DNA from: Sphingobacterium sp. BN32
GTDB taxonomy: Bacteria; Bacteroidota; Bacteroidia; Sphingobacteriales; Sphingobacteriaceae
Direction of reading: 5' to 3'
NCBI RefSeq assembly: GCF_030503615.1
Contig: NZ_CP129963.1
Location: 4,092,001 to 4,156,000 of the forward strand
DNA: 64,000 nt
Below are positions 16,635-26,731 of this stretch, piece after piece. Each line of letters starts with the position of its first letter. Position 1 is the first letter of the stretch. The position numbers were made by a program, and so were the translations under genes. The notes under the pieces were generated by a model. It saw nothing but the letters and a program-made list of their open reading frames with translations, made no database searches and was not told the DNA's origin.

Positions 16635-17744
16635 TTATTTTATAATTGTGTTACTATTATCGATAATTTTATTTGATATTCCTCTATTTAAAATAGTTGA
16701 GGGCTTATTTTTCAAACTTTTAAAATTATTATCTTTTAACAAATTTGCTTTTGTATTTTGCTCAAAAACTACAGCCTCTGTATTTGAATTCACGACTTCA
16801 ATTGTACAATTGGAAAATATATTATTATTACTGTAATCTCCAATAAGTATAACAGCATTTCCATTTTCTGTTTTGATATTACTGGCTGAAAAATGACTAT
16901 CCCATGTAGTGTATAATTTTACAGCTTGCGTATTTTGATTACCTTTGGAATATAACCAACTATTTGAAACTAATAATCCTGCTGTATTTCTAGTTTGTAT
17001 TGCATACTCTTCGCAAAGATCAATTATGCAATTATTTACTTGCAGACTTAAAGCACCTTCAGATTTCAAGCCAGTTTTTGCACCATATATAAGAACATTA
17101 GATAACATTAGGCCTTCTGATCGCTTTTCACTTTTTTGAATTTCTATCCCTATATCCATTGCAGAAATTTGCGAATCAGAAATATGATTATTTACACATT
17201 GTCCTGAAAAAACAAAACCCTTTTTAACTTTAGGATTTTGATTAGAATTAATCTCAACATCCACATTACGCAATTTTGCATTCCAAACATTTTGAAACAT
17301 AATTCCATAATCAACATTCTGAAATAACAAATCAGTTAGCATTACATTTCGTATGTTAATTACACTTAAACCTATATTACCTTGCCCGTAAAAAAAAAGC
17401 TTTTCTAGGGTAACGCCTCCAGCACTAATCCTCATTGTATTATTGCTTGTAGATTGTAAAATTGTACTATATTTATCTTCTCCAACAATTCGAACTCCAT
17501 GTTTAATATTAATTTCTTTGGAGATCAAGTATATTCCAGAAGGTATAAAGATCATTTTTCCTGGATTGTTGTCAATAGCTTTTTGGATAGCAGCAGAATT
17601 ATCCACAGCACTAGTCCAATTTTTTGCGGGTTTTGCACCATAATCTACAACAGAAATGAAAGTGGAATTTTTATTTTGTGCACAAGAATGTGTAATAATT
17701 GTTAAAAATAAAACATAAAATGATATAACTTTTTTAAGTTCCAT
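16635..17744 (-). CDS. Secreted right-handed beta-helix lipoprotein (pectate-lyase/GH28-like fold)
   Basis: 369 aa from the ATG at 17744 (MELKKVISF); an ATG three codons earlier is equally open. The signal peptide ends in a lipobox ITHSC. Mature N-terminus VVDYGAKPAKNWTSAVDNSAAIQKAID...KMIFIPSGIYLIS is the typical start of the Pectate_lyase_3 parallel beta-helix family, followed by short beta-strand repeats. A beta-helix enzyme inside a Wzy locus suggests a lyase or hydrolase that trims or releases the polymer, but I see no decisive catalytic residues and a structural role is possible. It overlaps the end of the Wzy-like gene. Confidence 0.75.
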   Translation of the reverse strand: MELKKVISFYVLFLTIITHSCAQNKNSTFISVVDYGAKPAKNWTSAVDNSAAIQKAIDNNPGKMIFIPSGIYLISKEINIKHGVRIVGEDKYSTILQSTSNNTMRISAGGVTLEKLFFYGQGNIGLSVINIRNVMLTDLLFQNVDYGIMFQNVWNAKLRNVDVEINSNQNPKVKKGFVFSGQCVNNHISDSQISAMDIGIEIQKSEKRSEGLMLSNVLIYGAKTGLKSEGALSLQVNNCIIDLCEEYAIQTRNTAGLLVSNSWLYSKGNQNTQAVKLYTTWDSHFSASNIKTENGNAVILIGDYSNNNIFSNCTIEVVNSNTEAVVFEQNTKANLLKDNNFKSLKNKPSTILNRGISNKIIDNSNTIIK

Positions 17745-18909
17745 AATTTGCAAAATTAAGTCGATCTTCTTCTTCTTTTAAACGTATTAATACAACTATT
17801 GAAATTAATGTAATTGAAATACCAATCGGATTATTAATAAAAGGATTCGTGAAAGATTGTAAATAAACAAAACCAACACTTAAAACATAAGGCAAAGCTT
17901 CTTTTTTAAAAATTTTCAATTGAATATATTTTTTTACTAAGAATACAAACAAAAAAATCCAGAATGAAAGTCCAAATATTCCTTGTTTATGAAATATCTC
18001 TAAATATGAAATTTCCATATGTACAGGTCTGATTGGGACACCAATACCAAATCCATGACCTATAAAAAAACTCGGAATAGTAAGTGCATCTAATACTTCA
18101 TTAATATTAGTTATTCTTATCATATCAGAATCTGATTTATCACCTAATGTATCGAAAAGTAATGGAAGAAAATATATGAAACTAACTACTCCTAAAACTA
18201 TCGTAATGCTTTTTAATGAAATACTTTTATTTAAGAAAAACACATAATACGCAAACAATAATAATGCGGCAAGAATGAAGCCTCTAGTAAGAGTTAATGC
18301 TAAAGCGATGAATAGAATTAATGCAAAGAGCTTATCAAGTTTTTTGATAGAAAGAAGACAAAAGAAAAATCCAATCCCCAAATATAAAAACCCTTTGTAT
18401 AAAAAGAAATATTCATTCCTGAACATTATTTCACTTCCTTCACTTTGCTGCTCATAAAAGGTTGTAAAATTTAACACTCCTAAAAACAATGCTAAAACTG
18501 TTAAAAGATAAATAATAGCCATAATTAAAGATGCTCTTTTAATTAAAAGAGTCACTATTTCAATATCTTTTCTGGTCTTTATATTAATGGCAAAATAATT
18601 TATCATAAAAATAAAAAGGAGTGGCTTCATATCTTCTAAAAAGGCTGGAGGATCAGCCCTATTAAAGATGGCAACCAAAAAACTTGTAAGAAGTGTAATA
18701 ATAAAAAAAGTTTGAATTTTAAAAACCTCACTACTTTTAACCTCCCTTAAAGAAAAAAAAGAAATTATTAAGGCAATTGCGAAAAGAACCATTTTTAATG
18801 ATAAAGGACCAAATTCAATCATTCTTCCACTTCCACCAATAACAATTTCTATTATTACCACATAGAAAAATAGATCTTTTAATCCATATTTTTTTTCAAC
18901 AGTTACCAT
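17734..18909 (-). CDS. O-antigen/capsule polymerase (Wzy-like)
   Basis: 391 aa, about ten or more hydrophobic helices and a large loop (about residues 250-310) containing IGHGFGIGVPI and HNxY-like MEISYLEIFHKQGIFGL, typical of Wzy_C/O-antigen ligase family proteins. Wzy proteins share little sequence, so the call rests on topology, the H/G-rich loop and position between glycosyltransferases and the flippase. It would join repeat units on the periplasmic face. Being very AT-rich with unusual codon use is normal for wzy genes. Confidence 0.8.
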   Translation of the reverse strand: MVTVEKKYGLKDLFFYVVIIEIVIGGSGRMIEFGPLSLKMVLFAIALIISFFSLREVKSSEVFKIQTFFIITLLTSFLVAIFNRADPPAFLEDMKPLLFIFMINYFAINIKTRKDIEIVTLLIKRASLIMAIIYLLTVLALFLGVLNFTTFYEQQSEGSEIMFRNEYFFLYKGFLYLGIGFFFCLLSIKKLDKLFALILFIALALTLTRGFILAALLLFAYYVFFLNKSISLKSITIVLGVVSFIYFLPLLFDTLGDKSDSDMIRITNINEVLDALTIPSFFIGHGFGIGVPIRPVHMEISYLEIFHKQGIFGLSFWIFLFVFLVKKYIQLKIFKKEALPYVLSVGFVYLQSFTNPFINNPIGISITLISIVVLIRLKEEEDRLNFANYGT

Positions 18910-19760
18910 TACTTTGCAAACAAGATTTTAAGGGTTTCTTTCCAATACCCTTTGTTTTTATATCTCAATTGTTTATAGATTCTGAAAATCAGTCTAAGTT
19001 TATACAAAAGGTACTGATTTAAACTATCGGTTCTGAAAAACAAATTTTCAGCTTTCACAAAGCCAACATATCTTTTAACGCTCATGTTTTTTTCTAGTCC
19101 GTCTTGTACGGAAAGATTTTGAAAAATTTCACAATTAAAAATATTTACAAGTTTTTTTCTCCTATAAACTTCCCTAAAATACCAATGATCTAACATGTCT
19201 AGAGGATATAATAAATTAAATTGGTTGATTGAATTCAAAAAATCAATATTTATTAATGTTCCTGAATTAATTCCTGAAATTTTTTCATTCTGAACTCCAT
19301 AAATTATATCATTAAAAGGTTTAAACCCGCCATTTCTAAGCATTGAAGGAGAAATCAACTTTTCTTTATCAAAAGATTTAACCACAGGAATATTTATTAC
19401 TACATCTGGATGATTATTTAAATCGAAATTTGCTAATTGATCGAGGTAGTCCGCAGTTATATAAGTATCTTGATCTAATAGAACAAGCCATTTTGATTTT
19501 AATTCGACTGCTCTTTTTAACGCAAAATTATAAGCTTCCGCCAATCCTGGATTTTCAGGGTTATGTATATATTCAAAATCCCCAATTGATGGTATTATTT
19601 TTATATCTTGAGATTCTACAGAGTTATCATAAATTACTCCATTTAAATTTAAAAAGGAATTATTCTTTAAAATAGAATTATAAGTTTGTGAAGTTTCGAG
19701 CTTACAATTATATAAAACAATTATTAAGAATAAATCCGTCCTTCTGATTTTGCTTTCCAT
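18909..19760 (-). CDS. Family 2 glycosyltransferase (rhamnosyltransferase-like)
   Basis: 283 aa. N-terminus DLFLIIVLYNCKLETSQTY, then GVIYDNSVES, NPENPGLAEAYNFAL and WLVLLDQDTYI; the DQDT motif and NPGLAxAxN match rhamnosyltransferase-type GT2 enzymes (RfbN/WbbL-like). The C-terminal helix-rich part may attach to the membrane. It abuts the Wzy gene (one-base overlap). Confidence 0.85.
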   Translation of the reverse strand: MESKIRRTDLFLIIVLYNCKLETSQTYNSILKNNSFLNLNGVIYDNSVESQDIKIIPSIGDFEYIHNPENPGLAEAYNFALKRAVELKSKWLVLLDQDTYITADYLDQLANFDLNNHPDVVINIPVVKSFDKEKLISPSMLRNGGFKPFNDIIYGVQNEKISGINSGTLINIDFLNSINQFNLLYPLDMLDHWYFREVYRRKKLVNIFNCEIFQNLSVQDGLEKNMSVKRYVGFVKAENLFFRTDSLNQYLLYKLRLIFRIYKQLRYKNKGYWKETLKILFAK

Positions 19761-19763
19761 TTC

Positions 19764-20864
19764 TTAAAGTATAGAATTATATGCTTCAAGTGTTGTTTTT
19801 GCTGTATTTTCCCAACTGAAGGTTTTCAAAATTTCCATATTGTTCGTTTTTTTTGTATGAGCAAAACTATTCATTACTGCAGTACGAATTGACTGTAAGT
19901 CAAGTGGATTTATTGAAATTGCAATTTTCGAAAAATATGTATTATAAGGACTAAATGGATACTCTGAACAAATAATATTACAATTTTGTGAATATGCTTC
20001 TAACGAAACCAATCCAGGAGATTCTCTTAATGAAGGTAAAATATGTGAATGTGCATTAGCATAAAAGTCAAATACATCTTCATAAGGAACTTCTTGTACA
20101 AAGAAAACATTTCCTCTTTTTTCAGCCATTTTTTTTAATTCTTCATAATATTCTGGAACAAAAACCTTTCCTAAAAAAACTATAGGTATCGTATTATCAT
20201 ACAATAAAGCCTTTAAAACACTCAATTGATTCTTAATAGGCTCAATGCGGCCAACTTGTAACAAAAAATTCTCTGGTAAATTATATTTTTGACTAAATGT
20301 CGAACTTAATTTAACGCCGCCAATTTCAGTTGCATTAAAGACAATTTGATAATTATAGGTATTCCTATCTTTCTCCTTAACAAATTTTAAAAGTAAATCA
20401 TATTCTTCAATTGAGTTTGGTAAAACAACATCACTATTTTCTAAAAAATTCTTACATAACCTTGAAAACTTAGGAGAAGTTAATTTAGAAATTGGATAAA
20501 ATTTTTGTAAAAGTTTAAGTATGAATATCTCAATATTTAGGATGTTTTCAGAAATTTTAAAAAAATTCAACCTACTAAAATACTGATACGCGGTTATATT
20601 ATAATCCCAATATATAGGAGAGGAGGCAATTTTAATTTTATGTAATTGAGCCTTTTCAAAGAATAAGCTAGTTTCAGAAAAAGTTGAAAAGTTAAAAATA
20701 TGACATAGATCATAGTCATTAGTTAAATCACTTGGTTCAGAAACTATATTAATTTGTATATCTGGCTTTATTTTCTCCAAATACTTTTTTGTCATCAACA
20801 TTTGAACTACATCCCCACCACCTCTAGTTTGATAATCCTTACGAATACAATATGCAACTTTCAT
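19764..20864 (-). CDS. Family 4 glycosyltransferase
   Basis: 366 aa GT-B fold. N-terminal acceptor domain with RGGGDVVQMLMTKKYLE; C-terminal donor domain with LQVGRIEPIKNQLSVLKAL, VPYEDVFDFYANAHSHILPSLRESPGLVSLEAYSQNC, the EX7E-like signature of GT4. It should act in the cytoplasm in repeat-unit assembly. It is packed against the flippase start (1 bp gap). Confidence 0.88.
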   Translation of the reverse strand: MKVAYCIRKDYQTRGGGDVVQMLMTKKYLEKIKPDIQINIVSEPSDLTNDYDLCHIFNFSTFSETSLFFEKAQLHKIKIASSPIYWDYNITAYQYFSRLNFFKISENILNIEIFILKLLQKFYPISKLTSPKFSRLCKNFLENSDVVLPNSIEEYDLLLKFVKEKDRNTYNYQIVFNATEIGGVKLSSTFSQKYNLPENFLLQVGRIEPIKNQLSVLKALLYDNTIPIVFLGKVFVPEYYEELKKMAEKRGNVFFVQEVPYEDVFDFYANAHSHILPSLRESPGLVSLEAYSQNCNIICSEYPFSPYNTYFSKIAISINPLDLQSIRTAVMNSFAHTKKTNNMEILKTFSWENTAKTTLEAYNSIL

Positions 20865-22163
20865 TTAAATATATCTTTTTATGTATAAAAACTGAATTAA
20901 AGAATGAGCCATATAACTTATTAAATAAGCACCACATAATCCAATTGCACCCCAATTATAAACTACTATAAAAATATAAGCCAATAGGGTAAGTAGGATA
21001 GCCCAAATTAAATTAACATAAAACCCTAACCACATTTTCCCTTGACTTGCTATTGCTTGACCAATAACATTATTTATTGTAATAAATCCTGTAGTAATAA
21101 ACATTAATATCATAGGAAATAATGCATCCTGATATTTCTCACCGTATATAAAAGTTATTAAAGGTGATGCTAATACAAAAACAATCACTAACGAAAATCC
21201 AATAATCAAGTTTATTTTCAAATTTTTATTAAAAACGAGCTTATAAGCTTCCTTATCATTTAAATTTGAGGCTAGTAATGGTAAGGCAATTTGGGATAGT
21301 GCCGCAGGAATAAACAATATAGTGTTCCTCCATTGGCTTGCAATATCAAAATTTGCCATTTCATTATAACCATTAGGTTGATTCACTAATAAATAATTGC
21401 AAAACCAAGTAACTGGGCCTATCATTAATCCTGCTAAAATTGCAGGAAGACTAAATTTCCATAAAACATCAATTTCATTAAAATTATCCTTGTTTAAGAT
21501 TTTCACCTTAAACTCTGAATAGAATTGTTTTTTGAGAGAAATATAATTTAATAAAAATACAAGAACATAGTTTAATCCAAATGCTAAAACGACTATAGCC
21601 AATGAAAAGAAATTAGAAGCTAATATCAAACCAACTGAAGATATCACACCAGCAATTGCATTATTAAAAGATAGATTTTTAAATTTTTCAATCCCTGCTA
21701 AAATACCGTTCTGAATACCATTCAAAGAGGAAAAAAACAAAATAAAAGAACTTATTTTAATTTCCAATGATAAATGAGGTGCATTTATTTGTTTAGCAAT
21801 TTCCGATGAAAACAAATAAACACCTGCAGAAATCAATAAACTAATAACAATAGAAAACAAATTAGAAATCCCAATAATTCTTTCAACTTTTTGTTTATCT
21901 GTTGATTTATATTGTGAAATATATTTAGTTGCAGTCATTCCAAGCTCCATTCCTGCAAAAACAGCAAACATCAGAATAGTTGATTTAATAATACCGAATT
22001 GGCCATATTCTTCTTTACCTAAATACCTAGCCATTAAGATAGTAGCAATTAATAAGACAAACTTAGAAATTACATTTCCTAATAAAATCCAAAAACTATG
22101 GGTAAACATCCTCCTATTCACATCGGAGGATAGTATACTATTTATCTTATCTTTAATACTCAT
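20865..22163 (-). CDS. Wzx oligosaccharide flippase (MOP superfamily)
   Basis: 432 aa with 12 or more predicted helices. N-terminal SFWILLGNVISKFVLLIATILMARYLGKEEYGQFGIIKSTI is the typical Polysacc_synt start; FDIASQWRNTILFIPAALSQIALPLLA is the conserved central helix pair. It moves the undecaprenyl-linked repeat unit across the inner membrane for the Wzy polymerase. The start is set by the hydrophobic N-terminus. Confidence 0.93.
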   Translation of the reverse strand: MSIKDKINSILSSDVNRRMFTHSFWILLGNVISKFVLLIATILMARYLGKEEYGQFGIIKSTILMFAVFAGMELGMTATKYISQYKSTDKQKVERIIGISNLFSIVISLLISAGVYLFSSEIAKQINAPHLSLEIKISSFILFFSSLNGIQNGILAGIEKFKNLSFNNAIAGVISSVGLILASNFFSLAIVVLAFGLNYVLVFLLNYISLKKQFYSEFKVKILNKDNFNEIDVLWKFSLPAILAGLMIGPVTWFCNYLLVNQPNGYNEMANFDIASQWRNTILFIPAALSQIALPLLASNLNDKEAYKLVFNKNLKINLIIGFSLVIVFVLASPLITFIYGEKYQDALFPMILMFITTGFITINNVIGQAIASQGKMWLGFYVNLIWAILLTLLAYIFIVVYNWGAIGLCGAYLISYMAHSLIQFLYIKRYI

Positions 22164-22170
22164 TCGAATA

Positions 22171-23292
22171 TTAAAGGGAGGCTATAAATTCAACAATACG
22201 ACGACAAGCCTTTCCATCGCCATAAGGATTATGCAATTCACTCATTGCTTGATATCTATTCGAATTATTCAGAAGTTCATCTGCCTCTTTAATAATTTTA
22301 TTCTTATCTGTAGCTACTAAAATAACAGTTCCGGCATCAACAGCTTCAGGTCTTTCGGTCGTTTCCCGCATGACCAAGACAGGTTTACCCAGACTTGGTG
22401 CTTCTTCTTGAACGCCTCCAGAGTCTGTAATAATTAAATAGGATTGTCCCATCAACCAAACAAAAGCCGGATATGCTAATGGATCTATAAGATAGATATT
22501 TTCTACATTTGAAAGAATCTCATATACAGGTCCTTTTACATTTGGATTTAGGTGAACTGGATAAATTATTTGAACATCCGAATTATTTTCAGCAATTGTT
22601 TTCAATGCTTCACAAATATTAATAAATCCTTGTCCATGGTTTTCTCTTCGATGTCCAGTGACTAAAATCATTTTTTTATTAGGATTTACGATCTGTTTGA
22701 GTTGCTTTATTTCATCATTTTCAAAATCAATTACACGATCAGCACTTTCTAAGAGTGCATCAATAACTGTATTTCCAGTAACCAAAATATTCTCTACTTG
22801 AATTCCCTCATTTAATAAATTCTCTTCTGCTTTTTCAGTCGGTGCAAAATGGTAATCAGCTATTCTTCCTGTTACCTGCCTATTGATTTCTTCCGGAAAT
22901 GGCGCTCTTTTATTATGTGTTCTTAAACCCGCTTCAACGTGGCAAACTTTAGCACCAGAATAGAAAGCAGCAATACTTGCCGCCATTGTGGTACTTGTAT
23001 CACCATGTACATACACATAATCAGGTTTGAAATCTTCTAAAACTGGTTTTAATTCTGTGATAATATCCGCAGTTAGGGAATAAAGATTTTGATTTGGTTT
23101 CATTAAGTTCAAATCAAAATCTGGTTTTACCTGAAAAAAATCCAAAACTTGGTCCAACATCTCACGATGCTGTGCAGTCACACATACTTTAGTAATAAAA
23201 CGATCGTCATTCTGAAATAAATTCGCTAGCGGTGCCATTTTTATCGCCTCAGGCCTGGTTCCAAATATGATCAAATTCCTTTTCTTTTCCAT
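22171..23292 (-). CDS. wecB: UDP-N-acetylglucosamine 2-epimerase (non-hydrolysing)
   Basis: 373 aa, family length. Motifs: [13 protein letters not shown] at the N-terminus, [54 protein letters not shown], and [29 protein letters not shown] with VDAGT. It produces UDP-ManNAc, which the UDP-HexNAc dehydrogenase at 26.7 kb could oxidise to UDP-ManNAcA. It lies 8 bp upstream of the flippase. Confidence 0.95.
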   Translation of the reverse strand: MEKKRNLIIFGTRPEAIKMAPLANLFQNDDRFITKVCVTAQHREMLDQVLDFFQVKPDFDLNLMKPNQNLYSLTADIITELKPVLEDFKPDYVYVHGDTSTTMAASIAAFYSGAKVCHVEAGLRTHNKRAPFPEEINRQVTGRIADYHFAPTEKAEENLLNEGIQVENILVTGNTVIDALLESADRVIDFENDEIKQLKQIVNPNKKMILVTGHRRENHGQGFINICEALKTIAENNSDVQIIYPVHLNPNVKGPVYEILSNVENIYLIDPLAYPAFVWLMGQSYLIITDSGGVQEEAPSLGKPVLVMRETTERPEAVDAGTVILVATDKNKIIKEADELLNNSNRYQAMSELHNPYGDGKACRRIVEFIASL

Positions 23293-23301
23293 AATATTTT
23301 A

Positions 23302-24162
23302 TTATTTGCACACTTTAATTAAATACTCTCCATAACCACTCTTCCTTAATGGCTCTGCAATAGCTTTTAATTGATCAGCGTCAATATAGCCCATACGATA
23401 AGCGATTTCTTCAATTGCGCCAATTTTCATTCCTTGACGTTCTTCAATGACTTGAACAAATTGGCCTGCTTGCATAAGGGATTGAATGGTACCGGTATCT
23501 AACCAAGCTGTCCCACGATCAAAAACACCAACCTTTAATTTACCTTGCTTCAAATATTCCTTATTCACGTCCGTAATCTCTAACTCGCCTCGATGAGAGG
23601 GTTTAATATTCTTTGCAATTTGCACAACCTCATTATCGTAAAAATACAATCCGGGAACCGCATAATTTGATTTTGGTTCTTTTGGTTTCTCCTCTATGGA
23701 AACCACCTTTTTATCGCCATCAAATTCCACTACACCGTAACGCTCTGGATCATGAACTGGGTAGGCAAAAACATAACCACCATCAGGATCAGCACAAGAT
23801 TGCAACAATTTGGACATGCCTGAACCATAAAAGATATTATCGCCTAGGATCAAGGCTACTTTATCGTCACCAATAAATTCTTCACCCAAGATAAAGGCTT
23901 GCGCTAGGCCATCAGGCGAGGGCTGCTCTATATAAGAGAATTTACATCCAATTCTGGAACCATCTCCTAATAATTTCTTGAAATTAGGAAGATCATCTGG
24001 TGTAGAAATAATCAAGATTTCTTTTATACCCGCCAACATTAAGGTCGATAGGGGATAATATATCATCGGCTTATCGTAAACCGGCATTAATTGTTTAGAA
24101 ACCGCTAATGTTAATGGATGTAATCTGGTACCAGATCCTCCTGCTAAAATAATTCCTTTCAT
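23302..24162 (-). CDS. rfbA: Glucose-1-phosphate thymidylyltransferase
   Basis: 286 aa. Nucleotidyltransferase signature [33 protein letters not shown] at the N-terminus, [34 protein letters not shown] and [10 protein letters not shown]. Makes dTDP-glucose, the first step to dTDP-L-rhamnose. The four rfb genes are contiguous in the order B-C-D-A along the transcript. Confidence 0.97.
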   Translation of the reverse strand: MKGIILAGGSGTRLHPLTLAVSKQLMPVYDKPMIYYPLSTLMLAGIKEILIISTPDDLPNFKKLLGDGSRIGCKFSYIEQPSPDGLAQAFILGEEFIGDDKVALILGDNIFYGSGMSKLLQSCADPDGGYVFAYPVHDPERYGVVEFDGDKKVVSIEEKPKEPKSNYAVPGLYFYDNEVVQIAKNIKPSHRGELEITDVNKEYLKQGKLKVGVFDRGTAWLDTGTIQSLMQAGQFVQVIEERQGMKIGAIEEIAYRMGYIDADQLKAIAEPLRKSGYGEYLIKVCK

Positions 24163-24187
24163 CTTATGTTTTATTTCGTTCTTATAG

Positions 24188-25039
24188 TTAGTTTAATTTT
24201 GAAATCATCAATTCCAAGCTTGCTCTCCATTCCGGGATTTGCAAGTTATAATCGGACTTAATCTTGCTTTTATCAAGTAAGGAAAATTTTGGTCGCTTTG
24301 CTGGGGTTGGGTATGCGGTTGTTGGAATGGCATTAATTTTACAACCAAACTGCTTTATTTCTTTGATGGCTGATGCAAAATCAAACCAACTGATTTCCCC
24401 TTCATTACTGTAATGGTAAATTCCAGGCTTCCAATCCTTGGATTCGATAATAGAAACAATGGCATTGGCCAAATCGTATGCATAGGTCGGTGAACCCACT
24501 TGATCATTAATCACGGAAATTTCCTCACGCTCAGTCATTAGACGGATCATGGTCTTCACAAAGTTATTACCATAGGTGGAATATACCCAAGATGTACGTA
24601 TGATAATGGCATTAGGTTCTATACGTTGAATTGCCTCTTCCCCACGCAGCTTACTTAAGCCATATACATTGATTGGATCGACTGCAGCGTCCTCCTTTAA
24701 AGCTTGGGAAGATGTTCCATCAAAAACATAATCGGTGGATACAGCGATTAATTTCACCTTATTTGCTGCAGCATATTTGGCAATTTCAGCAGATGCTAGG
24801 TGATTTACGGTATCGGCTAATGTTTCCTCTGATTCCGCCTTATCAACTGCGGTATAAGCTGCTGCATGGATGATAACATCTGGATCTAGATTAGCTAATA
24901 CTTCGCCAATTTTAGCAGGCTCATCCAAAGGTAATTGACTACGATCCAAGAAAACACAATCTTTATCCGAATGAGATTTTAATATCTCTTGAAGTTCGGA
25001 ACCTAGTTGTCCATTACTTCCTGTGATGACGATTTTCAT
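24188..25039 (-). CDS. rfbD: dTDP-4-dehydrorhamnose reductase
   Basis: 283 aa RmlD-type SDR. N-terminus [14 protein letters not shown], then [19 protein letters not shown] and the YGLSKLRGE (YxxxK) motif, RTSWVYS. Last step of dTDP-L-rhamnose synthesis. Its ATG overlaps the rfbC stop by 4 bp (ATGA), so it is translationally coupled. Confidence 0.96.
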   Translation of the reverse strand: MKIVITGSNGQLGSELQEILKSHSDKDCVFLDRSQLPLDEPAKIGEVLANLDPDVIIHAAAYTAVDKAESEETLADTVNHLASAEIAKYAAANKVKLIAVSTDYVFDGTSSQALKEDAAVDPINVYGLSKLRGEEAIQRIEPNAIIIRTSWVYSTYGNNFVKTMIRLMTEREEISVINDQVGSPTYAYDLANAIVSIIESKDWKPGIYHYSNEGEISWFDFASAIKEIKQFGCKINAIPTTAYPTPAKRPKFSLLDKSKIKSDYNLQIPEWRASLELMISKLN

Positions 25040-25584
25040 TGTCCAAAAACCTCCTTAAAGCTAGGTGCCTGCTTATCTTTATCGGAAAGTTGAATTTCTT
25101 CCAAAGGTAATTCCCAATCTACGGCAACATCGGCATCAAATGGATGTATACCACATTCTGATTCCTTATTATAGAAATTATCGCATTTATAAAAGAAGGT
25201 TGCTGTTTCACTTAACACAGCAAAGCCATGCAGAAATCCGCGTGGAATGAACAACTGTAATTTATTCTCGGCACTTAGTTTTACCGCAACGTATTGACCG
25301 TAGGTAGGGGATCCCTGACGCACATCAACCGCCACATCAATTACTTCGCCTTCTAAAACGCGAACTAATTTGGCTTGTGCATGTTCTCCTCCTTGTGCAT
25401 GTAGACCACGTAAAACACCTCGCGTAGAGTAAGATTGATTATCCTGAACAAATTTCGTTTCTGTACCAGTTAATTTATTAAAGGTAGCCTCATTAAAACT
25501 CTCGAAGAAATAACCACGGCTATCTCCAAATACTGCGGGTTCCAAAATAAAACAACCCGCTAATTTTGTTTCTGTAACTTTCAT
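25036..25584 (-). CDS. rfbC: dTDP-4-dehydrorhamnose 3,5-epimerase
   Basis: 182 aa cupin of RmlC type: GYFFESFNEATF, VQDNQSYSTRGVLRGLHAQ with the catalytic His, VIDVAVDVRQGSPTYGQ and IPRGFLHGFAVLSE. Third enzyme in dTDP-L-rhamnose synthesis, between rfbB and rfbD. Confidence 0.97.
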   Translation of the reverse strand: MKVTETKLAGCFILEPAVFGDSRGYFFESFNEATFNKLTGTETKFVQDNQSYSTRGVLRGLHAQGGEHAQAKLVRVLEGEVIDVAVDVRQGSPTYGQYVAVKLSAENKLQLFIPRGFLHGFAVLSETATFFYKCDNFYNKESECGIHPFDADVAVDWELPLEEIQLSDKDKQAPSFKEVFGQ

Positions 25585-25597
25585 CTTCTAGGTTATT

Positions 25598-26653
25598 TTA
25601 ATTTTTATGGTATTGTCCTTCGTAGTATTTCTGATAATCGCCTGAAGTCACGTTATTTAACCACTCTTCATTGTTCAAGAACCAATCAATAGTCTCTGAT
25701 AATCCTTGTTCGAATGTTACAGATGGCTGATAGCCCAATTCCTGATTGATTTTTGTCGCATCAATGGCGTAACGCAAATCATGACCTGGTCTATCTTTGA
25801 CAAAGGTGATTAATTGTGCGGATGTACCAGCTTCACGACCCAATTTCTCATCCATTTGCTTACACAATTCCTTCACCAAATCTATATTTTGCCATTCGTT
25901 GAACCCACCAACATTATAGGAATCACCTACTTTACCTTGGTGGAAAACCAAATCAATAGCACGTGCATGGTCTTTTACAAATAACCAATCGCGTGTGAAT
26001 TTCCCATCTCCATAAATTGGAAGCGGTTTATTATTTAAGATATTGTGGATACATAAGGGAATTAACTTTTCTGGAAAGTGGTTTGGACCATAATTATTCG
26101 AACAGTTGGTTAATACCACAGGCATGCCATAGGTATCGTGATAAGCACGAACAAAATGATCAGAAGATGCCTTAGAAGCTGAATAAGGAGAATGTGGATC
26201 ATATGCGGTAGTCTCCTCAAATAAACCAGTTTCCCCTAAAGTTCCATATACCTCATCAGTGGATACGTGGTGGAATAACTTTCCTTCAAAATTATCCTTC
26301 CACAATTTTTTCGCCGCATTCAGAAGATTAACAGTTCCAATCACATTGGTCATAACAAATGCCGTAGGATTGGTAATGGAACGATCCACATGCGATTCCG
26401 CAGCTAAATGAATCACTCCATCTGGTTTATAGGTTTCAAATACATCAGTTATGGCGTCTGCATCAACAATATCCGCTTTAACAAATGTATAATTAGGTTC
26501 GTCTTGTATATCAATTAGGTTTTCTAAGTTACCTGCATAAGTCAGAGCATCCAAGTTAACGATCTTGTAATTCGGATATTTTTTCACAAATTCCCGGACT
26601 ACATGTGAGCCAATAAATCCAGCGCCACCAGTAATTAAAATTGTTTTTTCCAT
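25598..26653 (-). CDS. rfbB: dTDP-glucose 4,6-dehydratase
   Basis: 351 aa extended SDR. TILITGGAGFIGSHVV, AAESHVDRSI, HVSTDEVYG, YSASKASSDH (YxxxK) and NCSNNYGPNHFPEKLIPL are all diagnostic of RmlB. It produces dTDP-4-keto-6-deoxyglucose. Its N-terminus is closely matched by the 24-residue remnant at 33.3 kb. Confidence 0.97.
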   Translation of the reverse strand: MEKTILITGGAGFIGSHVVREFVKKYPNYKIVNLDALTYAGNLENLIDIQDEPNYTFVKADIVDADAITDVFETYKPDGVIHLAAESHVDRSITNPTAFVMTNVIGTVNLLNAAKKLWKDNFEGKLFHHVSTDEVYGTLGETGLFEETTAYDPHSPYSASKASSDHFVRAYHDTYGMPVVLTNCSNNYGPNHFPEKLIPLCIHNILNNKPLPIYGDGKFTRDWLFVKDHARAIDLVFHQGKVGDSYNVGGFNEWQNIDLVKELCKQMDEKLGREAGTSAQLITFVKDRPGHDLRYAIDATKINQELGYQPSVTFEQGLSETIDWFLNNEEWLNNVTSGDYQKYYEGQYHKN

Positions 26654-26731
26654 TTCCTTTTCATTTAGCGTTTTTATAAACGTTTATTGCTTATATTTTA
26701 AATTAATATTATATTTTAATTTAGACATTGA

